From an uncultured Lachnospiraceae bacterium (GTDB lineage: Bacteria > Bacillota > Clostridia > Lachnospirales > Lachnospiraceae): DNA of 61,402 nucleotides. The DNA lies in the NCBI GenBank assembly GCA_949893755.1, contig CATLCV010000009.1, positions 1 through 61,402 of the forward strand, written 5' to 3'. Of this stretch, positions 51,868 through 60,939 are shown piece after piece. A program made the translations under genes and the position numbers. Each line of letters begins with the position of its first letter. Within the stretch, counting starts at the first letter, position 1. The notes under the pieces were generated by a model. That model saw nothing but the letters and a program-made list of their open reading frames with translations. It had not been told where the DNA came from and made no database searches.

Positions 51868-54639
51868 ATGAAGAAATGGTATCGGCATGCGGCCGTAAAG
51901 CTCCTGCTGCTCCTGACCGTACTGATGACGGCGGTGATCGGGACGCTGAGCTTTGTGCTGCTGGCGGGTTTCCCGGATATTGTGACACCGGCGGACGCAT
52001 TTAGCAAAGAGCGGAGGCCCTATGAGGAAACGGACAGCTTTATGAACAATATGATGTCCGCGGCCACAATGAAAATGGAACGTGTGGATGCGGCCGGGCT
52101 GCTGGAAACGGACGGAAAATATGATCCGGATAAACGGATCGATATCCTGGAATATATGGCTGAAAGCGATGGAACATATTCCGCGTACAGCGAGGATGAC
52201 GGTACAGAGGAATCATACGGTGCAGATTTATATAGTACAGAGGCCGCGGAAAGCACGGAGGATACAGATCTTGCATCTGATACGGTGCCCCTCAGTGAGG
52301 AGGACGTATCTGGTACGGATCCCGCAGAGCTCAGTGAGGAGGATGCACGCTCCGGCCTGGTATACAGGCTCGGCGACCTGGTGGAGTGGGGCGCGTCGGG
52401 CGATGTGGAGCGCATGTATTGCAGCCTGTATGAGGATAACAGCATCATTGTCTGCCAGAAGCCGGACGGAACCTACTATTACTATATGATGAAGGAGTTC
52501 AAAAAGCAGTTGTCGGACGGCAGCCTGCGCCTGGAGTCTGACGTCGAGAAGCAGTTTTTAAAGGCGCTGGAAAACGGCTATATCCCGGATGGAGAAAACA
52601 AGCTCGTGTGGAACGCGGATAGAGAGCTCTTATATACAGATGTCTGGAGCTATGACGGCGGGCAGATTCAGGAACGATATGCCCCGGAGGGCGCAAGAAA
52701 TATCCTTGAAGTCGTGAATCATGTACCGGCGCTGAACGGAAAGCTTTTCCAGGTATATGACAGTCTGGAGTATACTCTGAACAGCATTGCATCCATGTAC
52801 AGCCAATATAATGAAGAACACAGCCTCTTTAAAGAGGGAAAAACCAATTTCATATATCTGTTTGTAGATGAAGACGGAAAAGCGGTTTACACAAATCATG
52901 CCGCGTTTCAGAACTATAAAGATGTGGAAGAGAGCCTGGCATCCATCAAAAGCGACCCGGATATGCGCTATATGATCCTGAAACCGGATCCGGACGCGTG
53001 CGGGAGCAATCTGAATCTGGAAGAAGAGATGCAGTCATACTGGAGAAACCATAACCGCCGATATGAGGAAAGCCTTGGGAAGAATTATACCGTGGCGGCA
53101 GCCGTGGATACCTCCTATCCAATGGATGACATTTTCCGCAGGGCATCAGAAAATTATAATCAATATGTGCCTTATATCAACAAAGCGGCAAAGGCTTTGG
53201 TCATTTCCGTGATCCTGCTTCTTGGGGCGCTGGCCTGGCTGACCATGACCGCGGGACGCAGGCCGGAAGAAGGCAGCGAATTGTATCTGCACCCCTTTGA
53301 CCGGTGGAAAACGGAGCTGTCCGCGGCGTTGGTATTCCTTCCCTGGCTGGCGGCTACGTTCCTGCTGACTTCGGTCTGGTCCGGGGTGGGGGCAGTAGAG
53401 TACACTTCGGACGGCAGCTTTTACTATTATGGATTTAAAATGACAACAGAAGATGTCATTGTGATCTCCGTTTACACGGCAGTGACGGCGGTCTGCTTCC
53501 TGATCGGCTGGCTGTCCCTGGTGCGCCGGATTAAGGGACGCACGCTCTGGAAGGACAGTATCCTGAGAATACTTCTTATATGGAGCAAAAAAGCGGTGAC
53601 AGCATGCTACGGATGCGCGCAGACATTCTGGCGGCAGCGCCAGGTGTTATGGAAGGTGGCTGCGGCATACGGCGTATTTGTCCTTTTTCACTGGTTCTGC
53701 GTGGCAGCAGGATATGGGATCCCCGCGCCGCTTGCCTTCCTGATGTTTCTGGCGGAAGCCATAGCAGCGGTATTCCTGATCCGAAACGCATTGGAAAAGC
53801 AGCAGATCAAGGACGGGATCAAGGAGATCGCCGCAGGCAGCCTGGATTACAAATTTCCCGTCAAAAAATTCCAGGGGGGGGATTATCAGGATATGTCAGA
53901 GAATCTTGAGAATATCGGAAACGGCCTCCAGCGGGCGGTGGAAAAAAGCATGCGGGACGAGCGGCTGAAAACCGACCTGATCACCAACGTGTCCCACGAT
54001 ATCAAGACGCCCCTGACCTCCATCATCAATTACGTGGACCTTTTAAAACGGGAAAATTTTGACGATCCCAAGGTGAAGGGATATCTGGATATCCTGGAAA
54101 TGAAGGCGCAGAGACTGAAAACGCTGACAGAGGATGTGGTGGAAGCGTCCAAGGTGAGCAGCGGCAATATCTCACTGGAATATATGGACGTGGACCTGGT
54201 GGAAATGCTGAACCAGACCATCGGGGAGCTGTCGGAAAAGATGGACGCAAGGCAGCTGAAGGTCGTCGCTTCCCTGCCCGAGGAATCGGCCGTCATTCAT
54301 GTAGACGGACGCCGCATGTGGCGGGTGCTGGAAAATATCTTCAACAATGCCGCGAAATACGCCATGCCCGGAACCCGCGTCTACGCGGACCTGAAAAAGG
54401 ATGGAAAGCAGATCATCTTTTCCCTGAAAAATGTCTCCGAGCAGCCGTTGAATTTTTCCTCAGATGAGCTGACTGAGCGCTTCATCCGGGGGGATGTCTC
54501 CCGGAGCACGGAGGGCAGCGGATTGGGATTGTCCATCGCGAAAAGCCTGACTGAGATGCAGGGCGGGAAGTTCGAATTGTACCTGGACGGGGATCTGTTC
54601 AAGGTGACGATCGTATTTGAAGAAAAGAAAGAAATGTAA
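51868..54639 (+). CDS. Large sensor histidine kinase with extended ectodomain
   Basis: A 923-residue kinase, far larger than VanS-type partners (about 380-600). One helix near 8-32 is followed by an extracytoplasmic region of about 400 residues that is acidic and Ser/Thr-rich at first, then a group of five helices (about 436-640). The kinase core has His710 in 'LITNVSHDIKTPLTSIINYV', the N box 'NIFNNAAKYAMPGTR' and 'GSGLGLSIAKSLTEMQGGKF'. The ectodomain and the multi-helix block could together form a sensor resembling 7TM-type receptors, but the ligand is unknown. Confidence 0.9.
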   Translation: MKKWYRHAAVKLLLLLTVLMTAVIGTLSFVLLAGFPDIVTPADAFSKERRPYEETDSFMNNMMSAATMKMERVDAAGLLETDGKYDPDKRIDILEYMAESDGTYSAYSEDDGTEESYGADLYSTEAAESTEDTDLASDTVPLSEEDVSGTDPAELSEEDARSGLVYRLGDLVEWGASGDVERMYCSLYEDNSIIVCQKPDGTYYYYMMKEFKKQLSDGSLRLESDVEKQFLKALENGYIPDGENKLVWNADRELLYTDVWSYDGGQIQERYAPEGARNILEVVNHVPALNGKLFQVYDSLEYTLNSIASMYSQYNEEHSLFKEGKTNFIYLFVDEDGKAVYTNHAAFQNYKDVEESLASIKSDPDMRYMILKPDPDACGSNLNLEEEMQSYWRNHNRRYEESLGKNYTVAAAVDTSYPMDDIFRRASENYNQYVPYINKAAKALVISVILLLGALAWLTMTAGRRPEEGSELYLHPFDRWKTELSAALVFLPWLAATFLLTSVWSGVGAVEYTSDGSFYYYGFKMTTEDVIVISVYTAVTAVCFLIGWLSLVRRIKGRTLWKDSILRILLIWSKKAVTACYGCAQTFWRQRQVLWKVAAAYGVFVLFHWFCVAAGYGIPAPLAFLMFLAEAIAAVFLIRNALEKQQIKDGIKEIAAGSLDYKFPVKKFQGGDYQDMSENLENIGNGLQRAVEKSMRDERLKTDLITNVSHDIKTPLTSIINYVDLLKRENFDDPKVKGYLDILEMKAQRLKTLTEDVVEASKVSSGNISLEYMDVDLVEMLNQTIGELSEKMDARQLKVVASLPEESAVIHVDGRRMWRVLENIFNNAAKYAMPGTRVYADLKKDGKQIIFSLKNVSEQPLNFSSDELTERFIRGDVSRSTEGSGLGLSIAKSLTEMQGGKFELYLDGDLFKVTIVFEEKKEM

Positions 54640-54658
54640 ACCTGTCAAAACTTGTAAA

Positions 54659-54688
54659 GGGAGCCGGTACAAAACCGCTCCCTTTTTT
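54659..54688 (+). terminator. Intrinsic terminator after the kinase
   Basis: GGGAGCCGGT pairs with ACCGCTCCC (one bulged C), followed by six T. Confidence 0.85.
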
Positions 54689-54752
54689 CCATCCTTATTA
54701 TACTATAAAATTGCCGAAAATTCAAGACTGGTAACTGTTCCGGCGAGGTGTT

Positions 54753-54810
54753 ATAGTTATCTGATGCTGTTGGACACGCCTGGTCAGGGTGTGAACTGAA
54801 CAGCAACTAT
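54753..54810. repeat. Interrupted inverted repeat (cruciform-like)
   Basis: ATAGTT at 54753 and GCTGTT at 54766 pair with AACAGC at 54799 and AACTAT at 54805; ACACGCC and GGGTGT inside pair as an inner stem. It lies in the leader of the next gene, 50 bases before its ATG. It may be a cis-acting RNA structure or a remnant of an insertion element. Confidence 0.45.
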
Positions 54811-54861
54811 GTGGAACTATTGTAAATCACAACACATCATGCACTTCAAGGAGGGATCCCC

Positions 54862-55392
54862 ATGGAACAGAACTGGATGGTATTGCTGCAGCAGGAAACG
54901 CAGATGGCGAAGGTCATGGAAATGAATCGGATAACGGAGAAGTATGGTCTTGTCCTGAGTGAGCAGGACGCGAAGCTGATCGTGTCGGAGCGGGTCAATG
55001 CGCTCCGGGAGCAGAGGCGGGTAGAGTTCGGCGGAGGAATCGTCCCCAGGATCATCGAGGAATTTTGTGATTCTGATTTTATCGACCAGAGTAACTATGC
55101 GGAAACGATGATCCGTCTGCAGGAAATTTTTTATCTGTACAAGAACGAGATGCAGGATGAGATCTCGGACGATGAACTTCTGCATCTGATGAAGGAACAG
55201 TTCGAGACCATCTGCTTCGGAGATCTGGATTATCTGGAGGGAACCTGTCTCAGCATTTTCTCACAGGCCATACGGGCCGGCTACAGGGGCTATCAGGCTT
55301 CTGAGGGGCGCGGGGAAGCTTCCCGGTTCGATGAAGTGAAACGATGGGATCGTGACCTGTATATGGAAGCGCTGAGAGAGTTGTTTGGATAA
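54862..55392 (+). CDS. Conserved hypothetical protein (DUF6323-like)
   Basis: A 176-residue, mostly alpha-helical, acidic cytoplasmic protein. It has no catalytic motif that I can identify; 'FGGGIVPRIIEEFCDSDFID' and 'DDELLHLMKEQFETICFGDL' are the most distinctive parts. From memory it matches the DUF6323 family of Clostridia, where it commonly neighbours a DUF6179 protein, as here. It starts after CAAGGAGGG. The function is unknown. Confidence 0.65.
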   Translation: MEQNWMVLLQQETQMAKVMEMNRITEKYGLVLSEQDAKLIVSERVNALREQRRVEFGGGIVPRIIEEFCDSDFIDQSNYAETMIRLQEIFYLYKNEMQDEISDDELLHLMKEQFETICFGDLDYLEGTCLSIFSQAIRAGYRGYQASEGRGEASRFDEVKRWDRDLYMEALRELFG

Positions 55393-55432
55393 GACGGAGG
55401 ATTTTTTTGTTTTTAACGGAGGGAGCTTGCGT

Positions 55433-56479
55433 ATGCATTATGAAATGGAAGAACTGATCCCGATCGTGGGCAGGCTGGCGGAAAAATATACGGCCAATGA
55501 AAGCACATCTGTCACCTATGAAAAGGCGGAGCAATTGATGGGTGCTGTTCTGTACTGCATCCATGAGGCGGACCAGCAGGGGCCGCAGGAAGGGGATGCT
55601 TCCGGAAATATAGAGGGGGCTTCGGACCGCCATCCAATGACTGTTGCGGAAAAGAAGCTGTCTGCAAAGCAGGCATATGAAGCGGGGGCGGCCTGTGTGG
55701 AACAAAAGACCAGGAAGGCGCTGAAGCTGTACCATGAGATCCTGCCGGAATTTCAGTCCTATGATAATGCCTGTCTGTACGATACCTTTGTCAAAGGACT
55801 TCCTGAATTTTTTAAGTGGTACGATGTAAAATTCCAGCCCCAGAATACGATCCTGACACTGGACTATCCGGTTTTAAAGGATATTTCCGGGCTTTCGGGA
55901 ATCGACAAGGTGTATGCATTTATAAAATGCATCCGTTTGGAGCAGCAGTTTTTGAAAAAATTTCCCAAGAGCTATGTAGAGGAAATTCTGGAACAGTATG
56001 CTCACAGGATCATCCGGAATATGGAGTCCGGCGGGACGGACGGTGAGATGGGCGGAGCACATTCGGCAGAAGGAGAGCAGGACTCATCCGAAGTTACGCA
56101 TGTGGATGAGAACAATGCGCTTTATGAGTATTCCAGGAAGGATATCATGGAGAACCTCTGTGAAATTGTGTTTCTATCGGTCCTTCTTCATATCCTGGTC
56201 CGGAAACCGCTTTCTGAACCAATTTTTCTGGAATCGGAATATGCCCTTCTGGAGGAAATGCTTTCCCAGGCGGAGCTGCCGGAAATCCGGGAACGGCTGA
56301 GAGACGCGGCAGAGGTCCTTTTTGAACAATATGACAGTGAGGATGCGGAGGATAGGGAAATAACAAAAAAATTGCGGACAGGACGGGAGCTGTCAGAATA
56401 TCTGGCCGGAGCGATTGACGGATTGGCAGCACGGCTGAAAACAGCGGCAGACTGCGGGGCCATCCGAAGGCTTATCTGA
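55433..56479 (+). CDS. Conserved hypothetical protein (DUF6179-like)
   Basis: A 348-residue helical, acidic protein without membrane segments or clear motifs. An early helix-rich part ('LIPIVGRLAEKYTANESTSV', 'YEKAEQLMGAVLYCI') is followed by a middle region of short hydrophobic segments ('LDYPVLKDISGLSGIDKVYA'). The ATG at 55433 after GGAGGG is preferred to the frame beginning upstream. It follows the DUF6323-like gene and is probably co-transcribed with it. The pair may form one complex; nothing in the sequence reveals its job. Confidence 0.65.
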   Translation: MHYEMEELIPIVGRLAEKYTANESTSVTYEKAEQLMGAVLYCIHEADQQGPQEGDASGNIEGASDRHPMTVAEKKLSAKQAYEAGAACVEQKTRKALKLYHEILPEFQSYDNACLYDTFVKGLPEFFKWYDVKFQPQNTILTLDYPVLKDISGLSGIDKVYAFIKCIRLEQQFLKKFPKSYVEEILEQYAHRIIRNMESGGTDGEMGGAHSAEGEQDSSEVTHVDENNALYEYSRKDIMENLCEIVFLSVLLHILVRKPLSEPIFLESEYALLEEMLSQAELPEIRERLRDAAEVLFEQYDSEDAEDREITKKLRTGRELSEYLAGAIDGLAARLKTAADCGAIRRLI

Positions 56480-56626
56480 ATCAGAACGTGCTGCATTTCA
56501 GGTTTTTTGTACAGAACATAACCCACGGTTATTTTTTTTGAAGATTCCTTAATTGCGGTTCAATTGCGACCCACGTTGATGTCTGGTATGATGGAGTCAG
56601 TAAATAAAAGAAAGGAGGCATTCAAA

Positions 56627-57652
56627 ATGCAGATAGGAGAAGTGATCCGGAAGCACAGGAAGCTGAAAAGTATGACCCAGGAGGAGATGGCGAACCGTCT
56701 CGGAGTGACTGCGCCTGCGGTGAACAAATGGGAGAACGGAAATTCATTTCCGGATATCACGCTGCTGGCCCCGATCGCCAGACTGCTGGATATCACGGTT
56801 GATACGCTGCTGTCGTTCCAGGAGGAGCTCTCGCCCGAAGAGCTTGGAAGCATCTTGCAGGAGCTCACCGATATGCTGAATAAGGAAGGCTACGAAACCG
56901 TGTTTCAGTGGGCAAAGAAAAAAATCGAGAACTATCCGAACTGCGAGCAGCTTGCTCTGCAGCTTGCGGCGACACTGGACGGACAGCGCCTGATGAAGCA
57001 GCTCCCGGATTCGGAAAAATATGACGGATATATCCTGGAATGCTACCGGCGGGTGCTGGAAAGCCGTGAGGAAGGTGTCCGGATTCAGGCTGCGGAACTG
57101 CTGTACGCATATTATATCCGGAACGAGCAATACGAGAAAGCAGAAGAATATCTGCAGTATTTTTCCATACAGAATCCGAAGCGGAAAAGGATGCAGGCAC
57201 AGATCTATGCAAAGACCGGACGGATCCAGGATGCGTGCAGGACATACGAAGAAATCCTCTATGCGGAGTATATGGTCCTCAGCGGAGTATTTTATGGATT
57301 GCTCGTCCTGGCAATGGAGGAGCAGGACCGGGAGCGGGCGCACATGCTGGTGGAAAAGCAGGGGGAGCTTGCGCGGCTTTTTGAAATGGGCAGATACTAT
57401 GAAATCGGCTGCGGCCTGGAGCTGGCGGCAAAGGAAAAGGACAGGGAGAAGGCGCTGGAGATCATGGAAGAAATGCTTTCCTGTGTGGAGGAGATCGGCA
57501 GCATGCAGCAGGCGCCGCTTTATGCGCATATGACGTTTAAAGGTTTAAGAGAAGAAACTCTGACGGAAATGAAACAAAATCTGAAAAAAGGATTCCGGGA
57601 TGAATGCTTTGCGTTTTTGAAGGAGGATCCCCGGTATTTAAAATTATGCTGA
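56627..57652 (+). CDS. XRE-family regulator with C-terminal TPR-like helices
   Basis: A 341-residue protein. The first about 60 residues are a typical XRE DNA-binding domain ('HRKLKSMTQEEMANRLGVTA', 'VNKWENGNSFPDITLL'). From about residue 80 a series of paired helices resembles TPR repeats ('AAELLYAYYIRNEQYEKAEE', 'AQIYAKTGRIQDACRTYEEI'), like the peptide-sensing domain of Rgg/PlcR-type or ImmA-linked regulators. It starts after AAAGGAGG. No signalling peptide gene is evident nearby. Confidence 0.85.
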   Translation: MQIGEVIRKHRKLKSMTQEEMANRLGVTAPAVNKWENGNSFPDITLLAPIARLLDITVDTLLSFQEELSPEELGSILQELTDMLNKEGYETVFQWAKKKIENYPNCEQLALQLAATLDGQRLMKQLPDSEKYDGYILECYRRVLESREEGVRIQAAELLYAYYIRNEQYEKAEEYLQYFSIQNPKRKRMQAQIYAKTGRIQDACRTYEEILYAEYMVLSGVFYGLLVLAMEEQDRERAHMLVEKQGELARLFEMGRYYEIGCGLELAAKEKDREKALEIMEEMLSCVEEIGSMQQAPLYAHMTFKGLREETLTEMKQNLKKGFRDECFAFLKEDPRYLKLC

Positions 57653-57664
57653 GCTTCAGACGAT

Positions 57665-57706
57665 ATACATCGTTACAGTTCCAAGAAAATTAAGATGTAT
57701 TTTTTT
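57665..57706 (+). terminator. Possible terminator after the XRE gene
   Basis: ATACATC (57665) pairs with GATGTAT (57694), followed by a run of T. The stem is short and the loop 22 bases. Confidence 0.5.
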
Positions 57707-57731
57707 CCAGACTATGTTATACTTGTCCCAT

Positions 57732-57802
57732 ATCCGCCCGGAAACCGGAGCGGATCAGAAATACTATCGTATGCAGAAAGGCTGCCAGTGGCAGGCTTTC
57801 TG
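57732..57802. promoter_or_regulatory. Two strong hairpins in the leader of the 984-residue protein gene
   Basis: Hairpin 1 (57732-57755): ATCCGC-CCGG, loop AAA, CCGG-A-GCGGAT. Hairpin 2 (57774-57802): CAGAAAG-G-CTGCCA, G, TGGCAG-G-CTTTCTG, nearly perfect 13-base arms with one G-G mismatch. No T-run follows, and 90 bases separate them from the start codon. They may be a structured leader (attenuator-like) or a repeat element. The leader (57653-57891) contains no gene. Confidence 0.5.
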
Positions 57803-57891
57803 TATGATGATTGCGGCGCATCTGCGAGGATACTGAGCAGAAACCATGATTCGTAAATATGTGCGTCATATTTTAAGGGGATAGATATAGC

Positions 57892-60846
57892 ATGAAAAAA
57901 GATAAGCCAGATGAAATGACATTGGCACAGGATAAAGTGAAACTGGAAAAAATGAAGAAGGAGCGGGCTGGGAAGAGATTGCAGAGGATAGATCAGCCCA
58001 AGCAAGGCAGAACATCAAATAATTCATTAAGCACAGAGAAAGCAAAGAAAGATAGAATATCAAAGAACTCATTTAATACAGAGAAATCAAAAAAAGTCAG
58101 AGCATCGAAGAATGTATCCAACACAGACAGCCCCCAAAAGGGCAGATCTTCAAAGAAATCTATGGAACAAGGCAAGTCGAATGAAGGCCGTACTGCAAAG
58201 ACTGCGTTGAACAATGATGACGCGAAAAAAGCCCGCGTGCGGGAGACGCTGTCCTATATCGACCAGCCGAAGAAAACGCGTCTGAGGGGAGATCGTTATC
58301 TTGACCAGCCCAGGGGAGGCCGGTGGAAAAAGGTGGGCATCCTGGCCGCGGTGTTCGTTCTGGCGATCCTCATAAGCAGTCTGGTTTTGAACCAGGGAAC
58401 TAGAGACATTACGGTGGGCTTAAGCGATCCGGATCTGCCGAGGGTGTCATTTAAGGTGAGGAATCAGCGGGTCAATGCGCTGGAAGGCTATGTCAATGAA
58501 ATGGACATCACTGCCATGCGGGATACCATCACGCCGATCGCGGACAACGGGCTTCTGGACATGTATCTGGAAGCCGGCGGGCAGGAGGTCGCGGGGATCC
58601 GCTACGAGGTGTATTCCCTAAACGGAGAGGAGGTCTACCTGCAGAACGCGGTCAAGGAGCTTTCTGACGAGCAGGTCACGCTAGAGCTTGGAAGCGCCCT
58701 GCCGGAGGGCGTTCAGGAAGCTGTGCTGCGGGTTGCGCTGCGGGTCGGCTCGGATGAGGAGAAGGAGATCTTCTATTATACCCGGATCGAACGGCAGGAC
58801 GAATTATCCATAAAGGAATGCATGGACTTTGCAAAGGATTTTCATGAAACAACATTTACCGGGGACAAGGACGACGAGATCGCCTGGTATCTGGAGCCGG
58901 ATGAGACTGCGGACAACACCACTCTGCAGACCGTCAACATCCATTCCAACCTGTTTCATGTCTGCTGGGGCGACCTGGCGCCGGAGGTGTCCACGGAGGT
59001 GGAGTGGAGTATCAAGGAAAGCAACACGGTCTATACGTCCCTGCTGGCAAAATACCAGGTGACCGCCGTAGGAGACCGGGAAGAGACGGAAACCTACAAT
59101 GTGAGAGAATTTTTCCGGGTTCGGTGCAGCGGCGGAGAGATGTATCTGCTGGACTATAACCGGACCATGAATGAGGTGTTCAACGGGGATCTGAAGATCG
59201 TGGACAAGGACGGGATCCTGCTGGGTCTCTCCGAGTCGGAAGTGTCCTACGAGGCAAATGCAAAGGGAACGGTCGTTTCGTTTGTTCAGGACCGGGATCT
59301 GTGGACCTACAACCGGAAGAAGAATGAGCTCTCTCTGGTATTCAGCTTTGCGAATATGGAAGGCTATGACGCGAGAAGCCGGAACGACGAGCACCAGATC
59401 CGGATCATCAGCGTGGACGACAGCGGCAATACGACATTTGCGGTCTATGGTTACATGAACCGCGGGGAGCATGAGGGCCAGGTCGGTGTGGACGTCTATT
59501 ACTTTGATATTGCCCAGAACGCGGTCCAGGAGAAAGCATTTATCCCCAGCACAAAGGCATTTGCCATTGCGGAGGATGAACTGGGCAAGATGGTGTATTT
59601 TAACCAGGAGCAGCAGCTTCTCTACGTGCTTGCGGGAGGCGTGCTGTATCAGGTCGATCTGGAAAAGGATAAGCAGGAGATTTTAGCGGAAAATCTGGAG
59701 GAAGGCCAGTACGTGGTATCGGACGACGGTCATCTGATGGCGTTTCAGCCGGACGGTGAGCTGAATACGGCCCAGGAGGTCTGCGTGCTGAATCTGGCAA
59801 ATGGAGAATCCTACACCGTGAATGCTTCCCGGGAGGAAGAGGAGACGGAGGACAAGGGATGGCATTTTTCCGGCTTCGGCGGCAGGGAGGAAAAGGAAGA
59901 GACACCGGCCGAGGCTGTGCGTCCGCTGGGATTTGTGTACAATGATTTTGTCTGCGGATATCTGCGCACGGAGGATCAGGGAACGACCATCGCAGGGGAC
60001 GCCATTTCTCCCATGTATGAGCTGGAAATCCGGGATACCTCCAACAAGGTGAAGAAGAATTATAAGCAAGACGGGATATTCATTTCCGATGTGCTGATCG
60101 AAAAAGGGTTCATGACGCTGAACCGCCTGTCAAAAAATGACGGCGTTTACACCGGGATCCCGCAGGATTATGTGACCAACAACGAGGAGCGCAAGGAATC
60201 CAAGGTGACGGCGGAGGCATTTTCCACGGTTTTGAAGGAAAAGCAGATGCGCCTGACCTTTGCCGATGAGATCGAGGACTTTTCGCCCAGGATCCTGCGG
60301 CCGAAAAAGGTGATGGAAACCCAGCCGATCACCATTTCCTTCGACGACAAGGTGAAGACGGATAAGTTCTATGTATACGGCGTCGGAAAGCTGGCGGCGA
60401 TCTATGACAAGGCGGCCTACGCGATCCAGAAGGCCGAGCAGATCTCCGGCGTGGTGATCTCCTCGGAGCAGTCCTACGTCTGGGAGAAGGGAAACCGGGA
60501 TCTGGTGTACTATACCGAAGCGGCGGCATTTCAGAAGGCGGAAGGACAGTCCTCGACCGAGGCCTGCCTGCAGTATCTGGAAGAATATGCGGCGCAGTAT
60601 GTACCGGGGGCGAAGCGGATCGACCTGACCGGGTGTACGCTGAACCAGGTGCTGTACATCATCAGCAAGGGGATGCCGGTGATCATGATGACGGATCCCG
60701 GCCATGCGGTCCTGCTGACCGGATATGACTACGATACGGTGACTTACATGGATCCGGACAACGGGCAGGAGATTACGGTGAGTATGGAGCAGATGGACGC
60801 GGTGGCGGCCGGCGGAGGGAATACGTTTATTGGGTTTGTGAAGTGA
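57892..60846 (+). CDS. Large membrane-anchored protein with a Cys-less C39-like C-terminal domain
   Basis: A 984-residue protein of unknown family. Residues 1-147 are strongly basic and, from 31 on, consist of a 15-residue repeat; a single helix (about 148-166, 'VGILAAVFVLAILISSLVL') follows, then a long beta-rich region probably outside the cell. The last about 130 residues resemble the C39 peptidase fold: 'GHAVLLTGYDYDTVTYMDPD' carries the expected His938 and Asp954, but the N-terminal position where the catalytic Cys should follow a Gln ('SSEQSYVWEKGNRD') has no Cys. It probably binds rather than cleaves. The start after AAGGGG is slightly far (11 bases). Confidence 0.72.
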   Translation: MKKDKPDEMTLAQDKVKLEKMKKERAGKRLQRIDQPKQGRTSNNSLSTEKAKKDRISKNSFNTEKSKKVRASKNVSNTDSPQKGRSSKKSMEQGKSNEGRTAKTALNNDDAKKARVRETLSYIDQPKKTRLRGDRYLDQPRGGRWKKVGILAAVFVLAILISSLVLNQGTRDITVGLSDPDLPRVSFKVRNQRVNALEGYVNEMDITAMRDTITPIADNGLLDMYLEAGGQEVAGIRYEVYSLNGEEVYLQNAVKELSDEQVTLELGSALPEGVQEAVLRVALRVGSDEEKEIFYYTRIERQDELSIKECMDFAKDFHETTFTGDKDDEIAWYLEPDETADNTTLQTVNIHSNLFHVCWGDLAPEVSTEVEWSIKESNTVYTSLLAKYQVTAVGDREETETYNVREFFRVRCSGGEMYLLDYNRTMNEVFNGDLKIVDKDGILLGLSESEVSYEANAKGTVVSFVQDRDLWTYNRKKNELSLVFSFANMEGYDARSRNDEHQIRIISVDDSGNTTFAVYGYMNRGEHEGQVGVDVYYFDIAQNAVQEKAFIPSTKAFAIAEDELGKMVYFNQEQQLLYVLAGGVLYQVDLEKDKQEILAENLEEGQYVVSDDGHLMAFQPDGELNTAQEVCVLNLANGESYTVNASREEEETEDKGWHFSGFGGREEKEETPAEAVRPLGFVYNDFVCGYLRTEDQGTTIAGDAISPMYELEIRDTSNKVKKNYKQDGIFISDVLIEKGFMTLNRLSKNDGVYTGIPQDYVTNNEERKESKVTAEAFSTVLKEKQMRLTFADEIEDFSPRILRPKKVMETQPITISFDDKVKTDKFYVYGVGKLAAIYDKAAYAIQKAEQISGVVISSEQSYVWEKGNRDLVYYTEAAAFQKAEGQSSTEACLQYLEEYAAQYVPGAKRIDLTGCTLNQVLYIISKGMPVIMMTDPGHAVLLTGYDYDTVTYMDPDNGQEITVSMEQMDAVAAGGGNTFIGFVK
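57982..58332 (+). repeat. 45-base coding repeat giving a 15-residue basic tandem repeat
   Basis: About seven and a half degenerate copies, each ending in an Arg followed by about five Ser/Asn/Lys-rich residues, for example 'STEKAKKDRISKNS', 'NTEKSKKVRASKNV' and 'NTDSPQKGRSSKKS'. The Arg recurs every 15 residues (40, 55, 70, 85, 100, 115, 130), and 'IDQPK' opens the first and seventh copies. The DNA has diverged more than the protein pattern. It forms the cytoplasmic basic region before the helix. Confidence 0.85.
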
Positions 60847-60898
60847 GTGTGGCGGTATAGAAGGGTAGAAGTAGATGGAAAATTGTTGGCTGAATTTG

Positions 60899-60933
60899 TT
60901 ACAGGGCACACCTTGGCCAGGTCTGCCCTGTAA
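60899..60933. terminator. Possible shared terminator between converging genes
   Basis: TTACAGGGCA (60899-60908) pairs with TGCCCTGTAA (60924-60933) over a 15-base loop. No long T-run; serves at the meeting point of the 984-residue protein and the third transporter. Confidence 0.55.
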
Positions 60934-60939
60934 TCCAGT

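Noticed and set aside
57782-57794. Fourth copy of the TGCCA/TGGCA operator
   Set aside because: The half-sites here are one base apart instead of two, there is no TAG after it, and it is embedded in a longer hairpin.
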